Assembly: GCA_964017185.1 (NCBI GenBank)
Contig: OZ024883.1
Location: forward strand, 2,480,001 to 2,544,000
DNA: 64,000 nt
Direction of reading: 5' to 3'
From: Rugalucina vietnamica
Taxonomy: Eukaryota > Mollusca > Bivalvia > Lucinida > Lucinidae
Of this stretch, positions 9,488 through 21,640 are shown in pieces. How positions within the stretch are numbered: position 1 is the first letter of the stretch; each line of letters starts with the position of its first letter. The translations under genes and the position numbers were made by a program. The notes under the pieces were generated by a model. That model did not search any database and had not been told where the DNA came from. It was given only the letters and a program-made list of their open reading frames with translations.

Positions 9488-10447
9488 TCAGCTATATGGT
9501 TTATCATCAGAGTGAATTAACATATGCGTTTTAAGATAGCCTTTTTGTGTGAATGATTTCCCACAAGTTTCACAATTATGTGGTTTATCTCCAGTGTGAA
9601 TTAGTTTGTGCTTTTTAAGATCGCTTTTTTGTGTGAATGATTTCCCACATGTTTCGCAGCTATGTGGTTTATCTCCAGTGTGAATAAGCATATGGGTTGT
9701 AAGATGGCTTTTCTGTGTGAATGATTTCCCACAAAGTTCACAATTATGTGGTTTATCTTCAGTGTGAAATAATATGTGCTTTTTAAGAACACTTTTTTGA
9801 GAGAATGATTTTCCACATGTATCGCAGCTATGTGGTTTATCATCAGTGTGAAATAACATATGCCTTTTAAGATAGCCTTTCTGTGTGAATGATTTTCCAC
9901 ATGTTCCACAGCTATGTGGTTTATCATCAGTGTGAAATAACATATGCGTTTTAAGATTACCTTTCTGTTTGAATGATTTTCCACATATTCCACAGTAATG
10001 AGGTCTATCTCCAGAGTGAATAAGCATACGGCTTTTAAGGTGGCTTTTCAGTATGAATGATATCCCACAAGTTTCACAATTATGTGGTTTATCTCCAGTG
10101 TGAATTAACATATGCATTTTAAGGTCGTATTTCCGTGTGAATGATTTTCCACATGTTTTGCAGCTATGTGGTCTATCTCCAGTGTGAATAAGCGTATGGG
10201 TTGTAAGAGCGTTTTTCTGTGTGAATGATTTCCCACAAGTTTCACAATTATGTGGTTTATCTCCAGTGTGAATAAGCATATGGTTTGTAAGAATGCTTTT
10301 CAGTGTGAATGATTTCCCACAAGTTTCACAATTATGTGGTTTATCTCCAGTGTGAATTAGTTTGTGCTTTTTAAGATTGCTTTTTTGTATGAATGATTTT
10401 CCACATGTGTCACAGCTATGTGGTCTATCTCCAGTATGAATACGCAT
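9488..10447 (-). CDS. C2H2 zinc-finger protein, 11-finger open frame
   Basis: A 319-codon open frame with eleven consecutive Krueppel-type fingers: CDTC, CETC, CETC, CKTC, CETC, CGIC, CGTC, CDTC, CELC, CETC, CETC. They are joined by seven-residue linkers (HTGDKPH, HTGDRPH, HTDDKPH, HTEDKPH). Finger 5 reads LKSRMLIH: its first zinc-binding His is Arg, so it should not fold normally. There is no KRAB, SCAN, BTB or ZAD domain in the frame. The ATG at the start lies inside a finger (MRIHTGDRPH), so it is not the true start. A 2-bp deletion near 10490 (TGG GAA instead of TGT GGG AAA) separates this frame from the N-terminal piece at 10425-10619. The frame ends DDKPYS-stop in mid-finger. Adjacent fingers are near-identical, pointing to recent internal duplication. 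Probable role: sequence-specific nuclear DNA binding. Likely a decaying gene. Confidence 0.75.
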   Translation of the reverse strand: MRIHTGDRPHSCDTCGKSFIQKSNLKKHKLIHTGDKPHNCETCGKSFTLKSILTNHMLIHTGDKPHNCETCGKSFTQKNALTTHTLIHTGDRPHSCKTCGKSFTRKYDLKMHMLIHTGDKPHNCETCGISFILKSHLKSRMLIHSGDRPHYCGICGKSFKQKGNLKTHMLFHTDDKPHSCGTCGKSFTQKGYLKRHMLFHTDDKPHSCDTCGKSFSQKSVLKKHILFHTEDKPHNCELCGKSFTQKSHLTTHMLIHTGDKPHSCETCGKSFTQKSDLKKHKLIHTGDKPHNCETCGKSFTQKGYLKTHMLIHSDDKPYS

Positions 10448-10619
10448 ATGGGTTGTAAGAGCGCTTTTCCATGTGAATGATTTCCCACGTTTTACAATTG
10501 TGTGGTTTATCTCCAGTGTGAATTAACATGTGCAATGTAAGATTACTTTTCTGTGTGAATGACTTTCCAGGTGTTTCACAGGTATGTGGTCTACCTAAAT
10601 GGCCAACAAACATTTTCAT
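10425..10619 (-). pseudogene. N-terminal piece of the C2H2 array, frameshifted
   Basis: Starts MKMFVGHLGRPHTCETPGKS. This aligns with the start of the second array ([18 protein letters not shown] at ~32480), so it is the beginning of the finger exon. The first finger has CETP instead of CETC (second zinc Cys lost). The second finger breaks at CKTW through a 2-bp deletion, after which the frame continues at 10447. A splice acceptor AGCAATTTTAG lies just before the ATG on this strand. Confidence 0.65.
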
Positions 10620-10890
10620 GCTAAAATTGCTATTCGACTGTCTGCTTTTTGAAGAATCAAATAACTTTATCCTCGTATATATTGTATTTTATATACGAGT
10701 ACACAACAATGCATAAATGTATCGCCAGTATTATTGTACACGTAGATTAATCAGTCGATTTATCGATTTATCCCCAGTGAGAATTGACATATCATAAACG
10801 TAGTTTTCCCACAAAAGTGACAACTATAAAAACAGTTTTCTCCGTTGTGAAAAAAGACCCTCGTTTTAGACCCTCGTCTTCTGTTTTGAT
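10620..10890. other. Presumed intron between upstream segment and finger exon
   Basis: AT-rich. It carries a short hairpin (TCGTATATATTGTATTTTATATACGA, arms TCGTATATA/TATATACGA) near 10672-10697. Nothing else recognised. Confidence 0.35.
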
Positions 10891-10966
10891 TTATTCAGAT
10901 AATTCGCAGATATTTGTTTTGTAAGGATGAGAAAGTAAACTCTGGTCACTCTTTTCCTGGTCTACC
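10891..10966 (-). other. Exon-like segment shared by both zinc-finger loci
   Basis: Follows the acceptor CTTTAATTGTGTTTCAG on the minus strand and encodes VDQEKSDQSLLSHPYKTN, then ICELSE-stop. The locus at 33941-34013 has the counterpart VDEEKYNQRLPHHPTKSS behind TTTTATATTGTATTTCAG. Both are on the minus strand and upstream of a C2H2 array, and the intron end before the acceptor is also conserved (ACACAGTTTGATCTTC). It is either a 5' untranslated or alternative exon, or a short terminal coding exon; the stop makes direct fusion to the fingers unlikely without a cryptic donor. Confidence 0.5.
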
Positions 10967-11177
10967 CTGAAACACAATTAAAGTGAAGATCAAACTGTGT
11001 AAAGCTCCGGGAGTGAACAAAAGAAAAATGAGAATACTAGTATACAGGCAGATATTGAGAAAAAGGCACAGTTAGGCAATGATCAGGAAATAGCAAAAAG
11101 AAGGAAATGATCAGAAATCGAGATTTAAGTTCGTTTTAATGTTTGTTGACGCACACGTAGATTCTAAAGTTTGTATA

Positions 11178-11276
11178 AAAACTAAGAGAAATAGGTATAC
11201 CACCGCATATCCCAGTTTTGCTATATAAAAGTGGGGTTCAAGGAGGTATACATTTCCCGGACATGTTTTCCTGATG
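11178..11276 (+). mobile_element. MITE family A, 3' third
   Basis: Matches the family-A right end from AAGAGAAATAGGTATACC to CATGTTTTCCTGATG. The central hairpin and left half are missing. Confidence 0.75.
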
Positions 11277-11960
11277 TAAGGAGTCCTTTCTTTGTAAATA
11301 ATTCTCCGCAAGTTTCACTCCTCTCTCATGCTACCGTGTCTTTCAAGATACCGTAACAACCAATGAAATCGCGAGATTTTGATAAAGCGCCACCTACCCG
11401 GATGTTGACATAATCACTCCAGCAACCCGGCAGCTGACCTTTCATTTGCTGTCGTTTTTTTTGCAAAAATGTAAAGATTTCTGGTGAGTTTATCTAAAAT
11501 TTATTAAATATCTATTAAAACATGGCTTACTGCATTTTCCTCCCCACCCCCTGCCTCTTTAAACCCATCATCCAGCATGCTAGCAGGCTCTAAAAATTTT
11601 GATTACACTGCAGAAGACATCGTTTGGAATACCTCTGTAGTCATGAGGTCAGAGGTCATATCTGCCATATTTGGAAGTGATTTCCCATAAGTCAAACGAA
11701 TGGGCAGCCGTTAAGACATTTTATTCTGAACCAGTTAAAATTGTGAAAAATTACTTGGTTGACACTTTAATTTATTCCCATTTTTAAATACAACAGCGTG
11801 GCTCTTTATCACAGATACATGCACTGGTTATTGTTGCTTGCACTTGGACTTTAGAAATCCCTCTGGTTGACATTTTATTCATTTTTATTCATTATTTATA
11901 AGGTGGTAAACAAAAGTGTTTTGTATGAGAATAGCCATAGGGTGCCAACTGTTTTTACAG
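11277..11960. other. No gene seen
   Basis: AT-rich sequence before the transposase remnant. A donor-like CTG|GTGAGT near 11480 and the acceptor at 11960 could delimit an intron of the transposase, but no upstream exon was recognised. Confidence 0.35.
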
Positions 11961-13078
11961 GATGTTCCAGTTAAGAAGAAGAAAATGCAGTATGACAGAG
12001 CTAATCTAGTCAGGGCCTTTGAGGCAACACAAAGAGGTGTATCAGTTTATAGGGCAGCTAGAGACTATTCAGTCCCTCAACAAACACTGCGTGACAGAGT
12101 TAATGGGCTAGTGGATCTTGATGTCAAAATAGGGGTTGACACAATCTTTAATAGAGAAGAAGAGGAAAAACTTGTTGGCAATATCACTTATATGGCGGAT
12201 ATTGGCTATGGGTATGGGGCATCAGGCATCAGATATATGGCAAAAGACTTTGCAGACTCCCTAGGAAAACATGTAAAAGCTAAAGAGGCCTTGAGTAACA
12301 ACTGGTTCTACAGTTTTTTGAAGAGATGGCCAAATCTGAAAGTTACCAAACCACAGAAGCCCAGTGCCATAAGAGCCAAGTCAGCATCACGAGAAACCCT
12401 TGACAAGTATTATAAAGAACTTGGGACAATATTCACCAAGCATAACTTGAGAAACAAACCTCAAAACATCTACAATGAGACTGGTGTGTCAACTGAACAT
12501 AACCCCCCAAAAGTTGTCTGTAACAGTAACACTAAACCACAAAACATCACCTCACCAAAATCTTCAAATGTGACCATCATAGCTGCTGGAAATGCCTTGG
12601 GCAACAATATTTCCCCTTACTATGTTTCCCAGGACAGCGATGGAATCCCGACTTTCACTTTCTCAGTGGAGCATGCCCTGGCCCCGAGGTTATAAAACTT
12701 TTTTCAAGCTCAGCTCAGCTGAGCATGAAATTTCAACTGCTCATAAATGTTGAAATAATCAAAATAAGTGGAAAATTCAGGTTCAAAACTCAAAACCTAG
12801 TAATTTATCCTGCTAATAAATGTTAAAATGCCAACAATTGTTGGCATTTTAACATTTATGAGCAGGATAAATTTTAGTCTCAGCTGAGCTGAGCATGAAA
12901 AAAGTTTTATAACCTCTGGGCCTGGTGCGGATGGAGAAATGTTGAAGAAGGGGTGGTCCAATTCTCAAGTCTTCCAGAATTATGTCACCAAACACTTTGC
13001 TACTTTTGTGAAACTGTCTGATGACAAATCAAGTGATCATACTCTAATTTTGTATGACGGACACATATTGCTTGTGAA
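11961..13078 (+). pseudogene. Pogo/Tigger (Jerky-type) transposase remnant
   Basis: Reads from an acceptor (CTGTTTTTACAG) into VPVKKKKMQYDRANLVRAFE, a pipsqueak-type helix-turn-helix (GVSVYRAARDYSVPQQTLRD). Then comes a CENP-B-like second HTH region (NWFYSFLKRWPNLKV) and the start of a DDE integrase fold (NIYNETGVSTEH, IIAAGNALG). The family normally has N-(V/C)-D-E-T-G here. Two residues including the first catalytic Asp are absent, consistent with a 6-bp in-frame loss. MITE family D interrupts the frame at 12677-12925. The reading resumes as GADGEMLKKGWSN and reaches the second catalytic region LILYDGH. The third acidic residue is not found. The element is dead. Such transposases move DNA elements at TA sites and have often been domesticated; nothing here suggests domestication. 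Confidence 0.8.
12677..12925. mobile_element. MITE family D, intact, inside the transposase
   Basis: Terminal inverted repeats of ~45 bp start CCCCGAGGTTATAAAACTTT and contain CTCAGCTCAGCTGAGC. The centre is TTTATCCTGCTMATAAATG / AATGCCAACAATTGTTGGCA / complement, so the element folds into one long hairpin. CCTGG occurs at both borders (12677-12681 and 12921-12925), but the other two copies show related sequence there, so this may be terminal repeat rather than a target duplication. Confidence 0.85.
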
Positions 13079-13149
13079 ATGGAAAACTGAACTGGCGTAA
13101 TTTTGTAAAGTGAAGTTTCGCATACGAACACATATCGTTTTAACACTTC

Positions 13150-13450
13150 TTAGCATGTAATGACCGAAAAACTGTCGAGGCTTCCATTTACCTCGAAGAC
13201 CTTTTGAAGATTTTCAAGTCTTGGTCATTCACATTTATCCACGTGAGCTACAATAGAACCGGGCCCAAGACCGATCCTTGCGGGACACCAGTTATATCCG
13301 GGACTGGATCTTAGGCACGGCCATCTAATACCACATTTTTAGAACGCTCAGAAAGCCAAAAATCGATCAAACAATGTGTAGATACTCTTATCCTGTAACC
13401 GTCAAGTTTGTATAGTAACCTTGTCTAAAGCCTTAGCGCAATCTATGAAA
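13150..13450 (-). pseudogene. Non-LTR reverse transcriptase remnant, catalytic half
   Basis: Minus-strand pieces read YFIDCAKALDKV (RT motif A with its Asp), a KLDGYRIRVSTHCLIDFWLS-like palm region, and GVPQGSVLGP-like GVPQGSVLGPVLL (RT motif B) followed by INVND. Several stops interrupt. Wording is of the jockey/CR1-type superfamily. The upstream half is at 13691-13968; MITE B separates them. Non-functional. Confidence 0.75.
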
Positions 13451-13690
13451 TAAGCCTCTCCATGGGAAAACCAACAATCTGCATCGGCGAAAACAAAGGT
13501 GCAGATCAGGTAAGCTGATCTTACCGCGAAGCTGATCAGCGCCTTTGTTTTCGCTACTCGGATAGAACAATTCCTCCTCTACTTAACTCCAAAATTTCAA
13601 GCTTATAGCCTGCTTCTGCAGCTTTACACGCCGGTTTGTGTCAGGCCTGTTTGGAAACCACATCGATGGTTTTTTCAAGAGGTGGCTCAA
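13451..13690 (-). mobile_element. Hairpin MITE family B inserted in an RT remnant
   Basis: Outer inverted repeat CCATGGGAAAACCAACAAT ... TGGTTTTTTCAAGAGGTGGC, with the central hairpin GAAAACAAAGGTGCAGATC ... GATCAGCGCCTTTGTTTTCG. It splits a continuous reverse-transcriptase reading on the minus strand. Confidence 0.85.
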
Positions 13691-13968
13691 ATCAGGTCGC
13701 TCTGCTTGTGACTACGATTTACTAACCAGATTACTAACCAAGTCATGATAAAAACTGAAATAGCTGGGTTTCGCAAAATCTTAGACTTCGGAACCCACAA
13801 GAATGCTTTTAAGAGTCAATTGCTTGTTTATGTTACTGAGTGACTATTATGTGTTCTAGAGTTTTGTAACAGACACAAGTCGATAATTAGCTGCATCATA
13901 TTTCTCACCTTTCTTAAATACCGGGGCTACATTTGCCTGTTATTTATAGCGTTCATAACTAGCTTTAT
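13691..13968 (-). pseudogene. Non-LTR reverse transcriptase remnant, N-terminal half
   Basis: The minus strand reads KANVAPVFKKGEKYDAANYR, then VSVTKL and a degenerate region ending in FAKPSYFS. This matches the RT fingers consensus N-V-x-P-I-F-K-K-G ... N-Y-R-P-V-S-L-T. It continues across MITE B into the catalytic half at 13150-13450. Its upstream border is the foldback element at 13969, so both flanks of the RT were hit. Confidence 0.75.
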
Positions 13969-15650
13969 CACAGTGTATATCCGAGCGTATGCAGAACAGA
14001 CGGTTACGGAACGGACAGACGTTTGCAGGAGCACGCGCCTTTTCGCGCCAAAAATGTTTTGTACAGTTTTTCATCCAAAACTGTACGCTTCGAATGTATT
14101 GTTATATCGGCCTTGCATGTCCATCTACTATCTTCCAAAACACCATAATTTCCGGCATGGAAGCATTGTAGTTTAAGCAGAATTTTGTTGCTTAGCAACA
14201 AAAACATTACGGAGCGGAACAGTCTACAGATTCGTTTATGTTACGGGGCGGAACAGACGTAGCCTACGAAAAAAACAGACGAATCAGCATACGGAGCGGT
14301 CACAGACGGCCATGAATACTACATGAACAACACTGTGATGTCAAATATAACACTTTGCGGCAACCTTCTGTATTGTAGCACTGGAACGTGACCAGATGGA
14401 ATACACCTGGTGACCTGGATCAGCATCGTACATGTATCAGAATAGCATCGACTATGTTGTGAAAACAAAAAGTTGTTTGGGGGCAAACAACAGATCAGAG
14501 AGAGAGAGGGGGGGGGGGGAGAAGTCCCGATAGCTATGTCGTGGGTTCGCCCAGGCCGCGCCATATCAAATGCGTTAAAATGGTACCAATGGCTTCCTTG
14601 GTGCTCAGCATCACGAGGCAATCACGTCTTTTCTTCTCCTTTAAATATAGTATCACTAATAGTGCATATCTAACAATAAATTCTAAAATAAAAGACTGAA
14701 AAAAGTCTGAAAAGGTCCGATAATAAGACTCATGTCTGTTTTAACCGGAGGTCTATATGGAAGGCTGGCATTCGTGCTGAATACGTTAGTAATATAGAGA
14801 CCCTAGAATTTCTGTCAAAGGAAAATGTTCCCTGTTTGCATACTCAGTCCTTAAGCAAAGTCATCAAACGAACACCCACCTCTGTATACACCGGCGGGAG
14901 TACTCTCCAAAGCATCGGTCATATATTCCAAAGTCTTTCCATACTATGAATGATGCGTGAGAATCAGCCAAGACGCCGCAAAAGGGAGGTTGCGGCGGGA
15001 GATAAAATCTTTGGCGTGATTTGACGCTGGGTCTGTAAAAATTCCGCTGTCTATAGTGAATCAGAAAGCTCGAGTGAGCTAAAACATGTTTGTATCTTAC
15101 ATTTCTACTATACAACGTGTGTTTCTATCCGTATTCTAAAGCTCGCCTACGTCTGTTCCGTTTCGTATGGAAATGTGTCATTTCGTCTGTTCCGCTCCGT
15201 AACAAACGACTGTACCGCTCCGTAACCGTAAAATTACCATACGCTTCAGAAAAAAAACAAATCTTGGCTATTTTTACTGGAAAACATATAAAATATTTAA
15301 TGTCTGATGGTTCAGGACATATTAAACTACATACGGACTAAATCCAAAAGGTTGACAATGGCTTATTTTGCAAGCAATCTCGACACACAGCCAAAAAAAA
15401 ATACAAAATATGCCATTTTTCACACGTCTTGGGCAGTTATGGCGAACCCCCTGAAAAAGCATTGTGCTCTTGAGCACAGACAACTAGACGGGTATGTATG
15501 CAACACATCTGCTCTGGTTTGGTCTCAATATTTGCATTAGTCACTTTAAAAGAACGGAAAAACATTTTTGGCGCGAAAAAGCGCGTGCTCCTGTAAACGT
15601 CTGTCCGTTCCGTAACCGTCTGTTCTGCATACGCTCGGATATACACTGTG
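13969..15650. mobile_element. Foldback element with reiterated CCGTAAC motifs
   Basis: A 1.68-kb element. It begins CACAGTGTATATCCGAGCGT and ends in the complement (ACGCTCGGATATACACTGTG). Arms extend ~100 bp through GGTTACGGAACGGACAGACG and GCGCGCCTTTTCGCGCC-like sequence. TTTAT flanks both ends (13964-13968 and 15651-15655) and may be the target duplication. Subterminal regions repeat ACGGAGCGGAACAGAC/GTTCCGCTCCGTAAC variants in both directions (14150-14310, 15140-15240). ORFs inside (13973-14207, 15437-15685) are translations of the arms. No transposase is visible, so it is non-autonomous. Confidence 0.8.
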
Positions 15651-15655
15651 TTTAT

Positions 15656-17735
<2,080 letters not shown>

Positions 17736-18013
17736 CATTTCGAAAACATGCCCATGCAATGAACAGAGATTTTTTAGCTTTAAAAATTGCCAATTTTCAG
17801 CTGAAAAATTTTGATAATTTTCTTATTTTTGCTCAAAACATAGATTGAGGGTACACGTTAGAACCGCCTCGACGAGGCGGTTCTAACGAGTACCCACAAT
17901 CTACGTTTTGGAGCAAAAATAAGAAAAATAGGTATACCCCTGCTAACCCCAGTTCTTCTATATAAAAGTGGGGTATAAGGGGGTATACATTTCACGGACA
18001 TGTTATCCTGATG
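17736..18013 (+). mobile_element. Hairpin MITE family A, full length
   Basis: Runs from CATTTCGAAAACATGCCCATG to GGACATGTTATCCTGATG. The central stem GAACCGCCTCGACGAGGCGG is intact. Confidence 0.88.
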
Positions 18014-18160
18014 TATGTCTTGCTTTCTCTGCATTATTTAAATAATTTAAAATGTGTTTAAGTTTTGTTTAATGTTTAAATATGTGTACAATAAAAATTA
18101 ACTTGAAACCATTAACTATGCAATAAACAGACCTAATGATGCACACAGTAAAAACATAAA

Positions 18161-18397
18161 TGAGCCTGTTCATGAGAAAACCAACAATTTGGGGTTACGA
18201 CAAGGTCTGACACAAATCGGCCTGTAAAGTCACAGAAGCAGTCTAGAACCTTGAAATTTCAGGTTTATGAAGAAGAGGGATCTTACTATCCGTGTAGCGA
18301 AAACAAAGGTGCTGATCAGCTTCGCAGTTACTGCGAAGCTGATCTGCGCCTTTGTTTTCGCCTATGCAAATTGTTGGTTTTCTGATGCGGCGGCTCA
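18161..18397 (+). mobile_element. Hairpin MITE family B, full length
   Basis: Starts TGAGCCTGTTCATGAGAAAACC and ends GGTTTTCTGATGCGGCGGCTCA. The core is GCGAAAACAAAGGTGCTGATC around GCAGTTACTGC. Confidence 0.88.
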
Positions 18398-19086
18398 AAT
18401 AAAATGCACGTACCACTACTTTATCTTTTTGTTTTATAATAACATCTTATATTTGCAAAATCATTTAAAGGGAAACATTACTATTTAATTCCCGCATATT
18501 ATTTTCATGAAACTTCATATGCTTCAAGATAATTGTATTCTTGGACTAAAATCGAAATAAAAGTGGGGAGTCACCGGCCTCGTTTCCATGGTATCAGAAC
18601 TTTTTTGATGTTTCTCGTGAATTTCAGAAAACCACACGCGTAGCGGACATGTGTTTTAATATACATGTTTATCATATGACGTCGCTGTGTTCCCGTGGAT
18701 AACGTCATGTCATAAAAATCATATGACCACACGTGTAATAACACTTTTGCGGGAATACGTAACGTCATTGACGACGTCCGTAACAACAATGTTAATTTTC
18801 ATTGAAAATATGTCCACTTTGAAGGCGATAAAATCCTATTTTAAAAGTCATATGATAAAACGAATCTTACACGCTCGAAGTCATTTCATATGAAATTTAT
18901 TAAACTCGCCGAAGGCTCGTTTAATAAATTTCATATGAAATGACCACTCGAGTAAGATCCTCTGCAACAACAACTTAAACACACGATGCGTGTTATTTTC
19001 TTACATTTTGATACTATTAACTCTTAAACTCAGGAAATTAAATGCAAAATTAACTTTCCCGCCATCTTTTCAAACCTGGAAATAGT

Positions 19087-19134
<48 letters not shown>

Positions 19135-19214
19135 AATATCTCCTAAACTACGCATATGATTTTGATTAAATTACACCAATAGATAGAGAAAACAGTAACC
19201 ATTTAAAATTTGAA
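18398..19214. other. CRE-rich non-coding stretch with hairpin and poly-T
   Basis: Contains several ACGTCA/TGACGT half-sites (18676-18780). It also has a perfect 25-bp inverted repeat at 18881-18942 (TCATTTCATATGAAATTTAT... with loop TCGCCGAAGGCTC) and a ~45-bp poly-T at 19088-19132. No gene. Confidence 0.6.
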
Positions 19215-21048
19215 ATAAACTAGAGGACCATTGGTCCTGTAGCTCACCTGAGAGATTATCACATTGTAAGCTCATGAGATTTAAATTAATTGAGAATCGA
19301 CCAATGAAAGTCTATGCATGGACACTATTGACCCCCGGGGCATGGCCAAATTTGACCCAGGGACATGACTGGCACAATTTATAATGGGGACTACCAAACA
19401 TTGCTACATACAAAATATAGAAGCTCTGGGCCTTTTGGTTTCAGAGAAGATTTTTTTTTTTAGTTTTTCCCATTGTAAGTCTATGGAGACTATCTACCCC
19501 CGGGGCGTAGCCAAATTTGACCCCAGGGGCATGGCTGGCACAATTTATGTAGAGAACCATTAGCTATTGCCACATACAAAATATCAAAGCTGTGTGCCCT
19601 GTGGTTTCAGAGAAGAAGATTTTTGTTTTTTTTTCCCATAGCAAGTCTATTGAGACTATCAACCTCCGGGGCCTGGCCAAATTTGACCCCAGGGGCATGA
19701 ATGGCACAATTTATGTAGAGGACCATTAGCCATTGCTACATACCAAATATCAAAGCTGTGGGCCTAGTGGTTTCAGAGAAGAAGATTTTTTTAGTTTTTC
19801 CTATTGTAAGTCTATGGAGACTATCCACCCCAGGGCGTGGCCAAATTTGACCCCGGGGACATGATTGGCATAATTTATGTAGAGGACCATTAGCCATTGC
19901 CACATACAAAATATCAAAGCTGTGGGCCCTGTCGTTTCAGAGAAGAAGATTTTTGAATTGTTTTCCCATAGTAAGTCTATGGAGACTATCAACCCCCGGG
20001 GAGTGGCCAAATTTGACCCCAGGGGCATGGATGGCACAATTTATGTAGAGGACCATTAGCCATTGCTACATACCAAATATCAAAGCTGTTGGCCTAGTGG
20101 TTTCAGAGAAGAAGATTTTTTTAGTTTTTCCTATTGTAGGTCTATGGAGACTATCGACCCCCGGGGAGTGGCCAAATTTGACCCCAGGGGCATGATTGGC
20201 ACAATTTATGTAGAGGACCATTAGCCATTGCTACATACCAAATATCAAAGCTGTGGTTTTAGAGAAGAAGATTTTTTTATTTTTTCCCATAGTAAGTCTA
20301 TGGAGACTATCAACCCCCGGGCGTGGCCAAATTTGACCCCAGGGGCATGAATGGCACAATTTATGTAGAGGACCATTAGCCATTGCTACATACCAAATAT
20401 CAAAGCTGTGGGCCTAGTGGTTTCAGAGAAGAAGATTTTTTTAGTTTTTCCTATTGTAAGTCTATGGAGACTATCGACCCCCGGGGCGTGGCCAAATTCG
20501 ACCCCAGGGGCATGGCTGGCACAATTTATGTAGAGGACCATTAGCCATTGCCACATACCAAATATCAAAGCGGTGGGCCCTGTCGTTTCAGAGAAGAAGA
20601 TTTTTGAATTTTTTTCCCATAGTAAGTCTATGGAGACTATCAACCCCCGGGGCGTGGCCAAATTTGACCCCAGGGGCATGATTGGCACAATTTATGTAGA
20701 GGACCATTAGCCATTGCTACATACCAAATATCAAAGCTGTGGGCCTAGTGGTTTCAGAGAAGAAGATTTTTTTAGTTTTTCCCATTGTAAGTCTATGGGA
20801 CCTATCTGTTGCCATGGAAACTACAATTTTGATACAATCTGCTCCAAAACCTAATGCCATCAATCCCCCAACCCAAGTATGGTTCACATTAAATTTGATC
20901 AAGATCGGCCTACTAGCTTCAGAAATATTCTTCGTTGAAATTGTGGACGGACGACGACGACGACGGACGACGACGACGGACGACGACGACGACGGATGCC
21001 TGCCTATCATATAAGCTCACCTGTGAGCCTTCGGCTCAGGTGAGCTAA
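19215..21048 (+). mobile_element. Satellite-cored element, ~165-bp monomers
   Basis: Begins TAGAGGACCATTGGTCCTGT with AGCTCACCTGAGAG. Ten tandem units of about 163-175 bp follow (19290-20810; markers GTCTATGGAGACTATC, TTTGACCCCAGGGGCATG, ATTTATGTAGAGGACCATTA). Then come a unique segment (GCCATGGAAACTACAATTTT...), a GGACGACGACG microsatellite (20943-20996), and an end hairpin AGCTCACCTGTGAGCC / GGCTCAGGTGAGCT. Organisation matches bivalve pearl-like elements. ORFs inside are monomer artefacts. Confidence 0.78.
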
Positions 21049-21640
21049 AAATGGGGGTCACCGGATTGCGTCGGAAGATATAGACGAAAAACGTTCAATA
21101 GTCCCGCCTTTTTTAGTTTTAACGCCAAACGTTGCATTGACGTCGCGTATAATTGTGACGTTCTCTGAGATTTTCGGTCTTGTGGAGGTACGACGTTGAC
21201 GTCACAAAACGTGAACTAAAGTTGACGTCACAAAACTGCATGCGACGTTAATTGGCTTTTTGCGCACTCAGTCATTAGTTTCAAAACGCCGCCTAATAAA
21301 ACAGGTTGTATATTTCTGGCAAGACCTTCTATAATATTTAGATAATAGCATTCACTGTGAAGCACAACAGAACAGAATAGTATAACTCTGTGTCACAAAC
21401 GATTTTCCAAGGGCAATTAATTCTTAACCAATTAAGAACCCTAGGATGCAAACTTTGGGTGGTGCGCGTTTTCTCTATTTCTCTTATTTATCGTTAGTGC
21501 TATTTATAAAACTTTTGGACATGGAATATTAACATAATAAAAATTGTAAAAATGTTTAAAACTAAATTTCCGACTTTGACTCCACAAGACCCAAAATGTC
21601 AGATACTGTCACATATTTATGCGACGCCATCAACAGCTAA
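21049..21640. other. Non-coding, two full CRE octamers
   Basis: Two perfect TGACGTCA octamers at 21197-21204 and 21223-21230, 26 bp apart, each followed by CAAAAC. Further GACGT half-sites lie nearby (21138-21160, 21245). No ORF. Confidence 0.55.

Noticed and set aside
9488..10447. Regular ~84-bp repeats as a possible CRISPR or minisatellite
   Set aside because: They encode C2H2 fingers with conserved Cys/His positions in one frame.
14319..14673. Overlapping ORFs near the AG/G tract
   Set aside because: Low-complexity GAGAGAGGGGG translation inside a foldback element.
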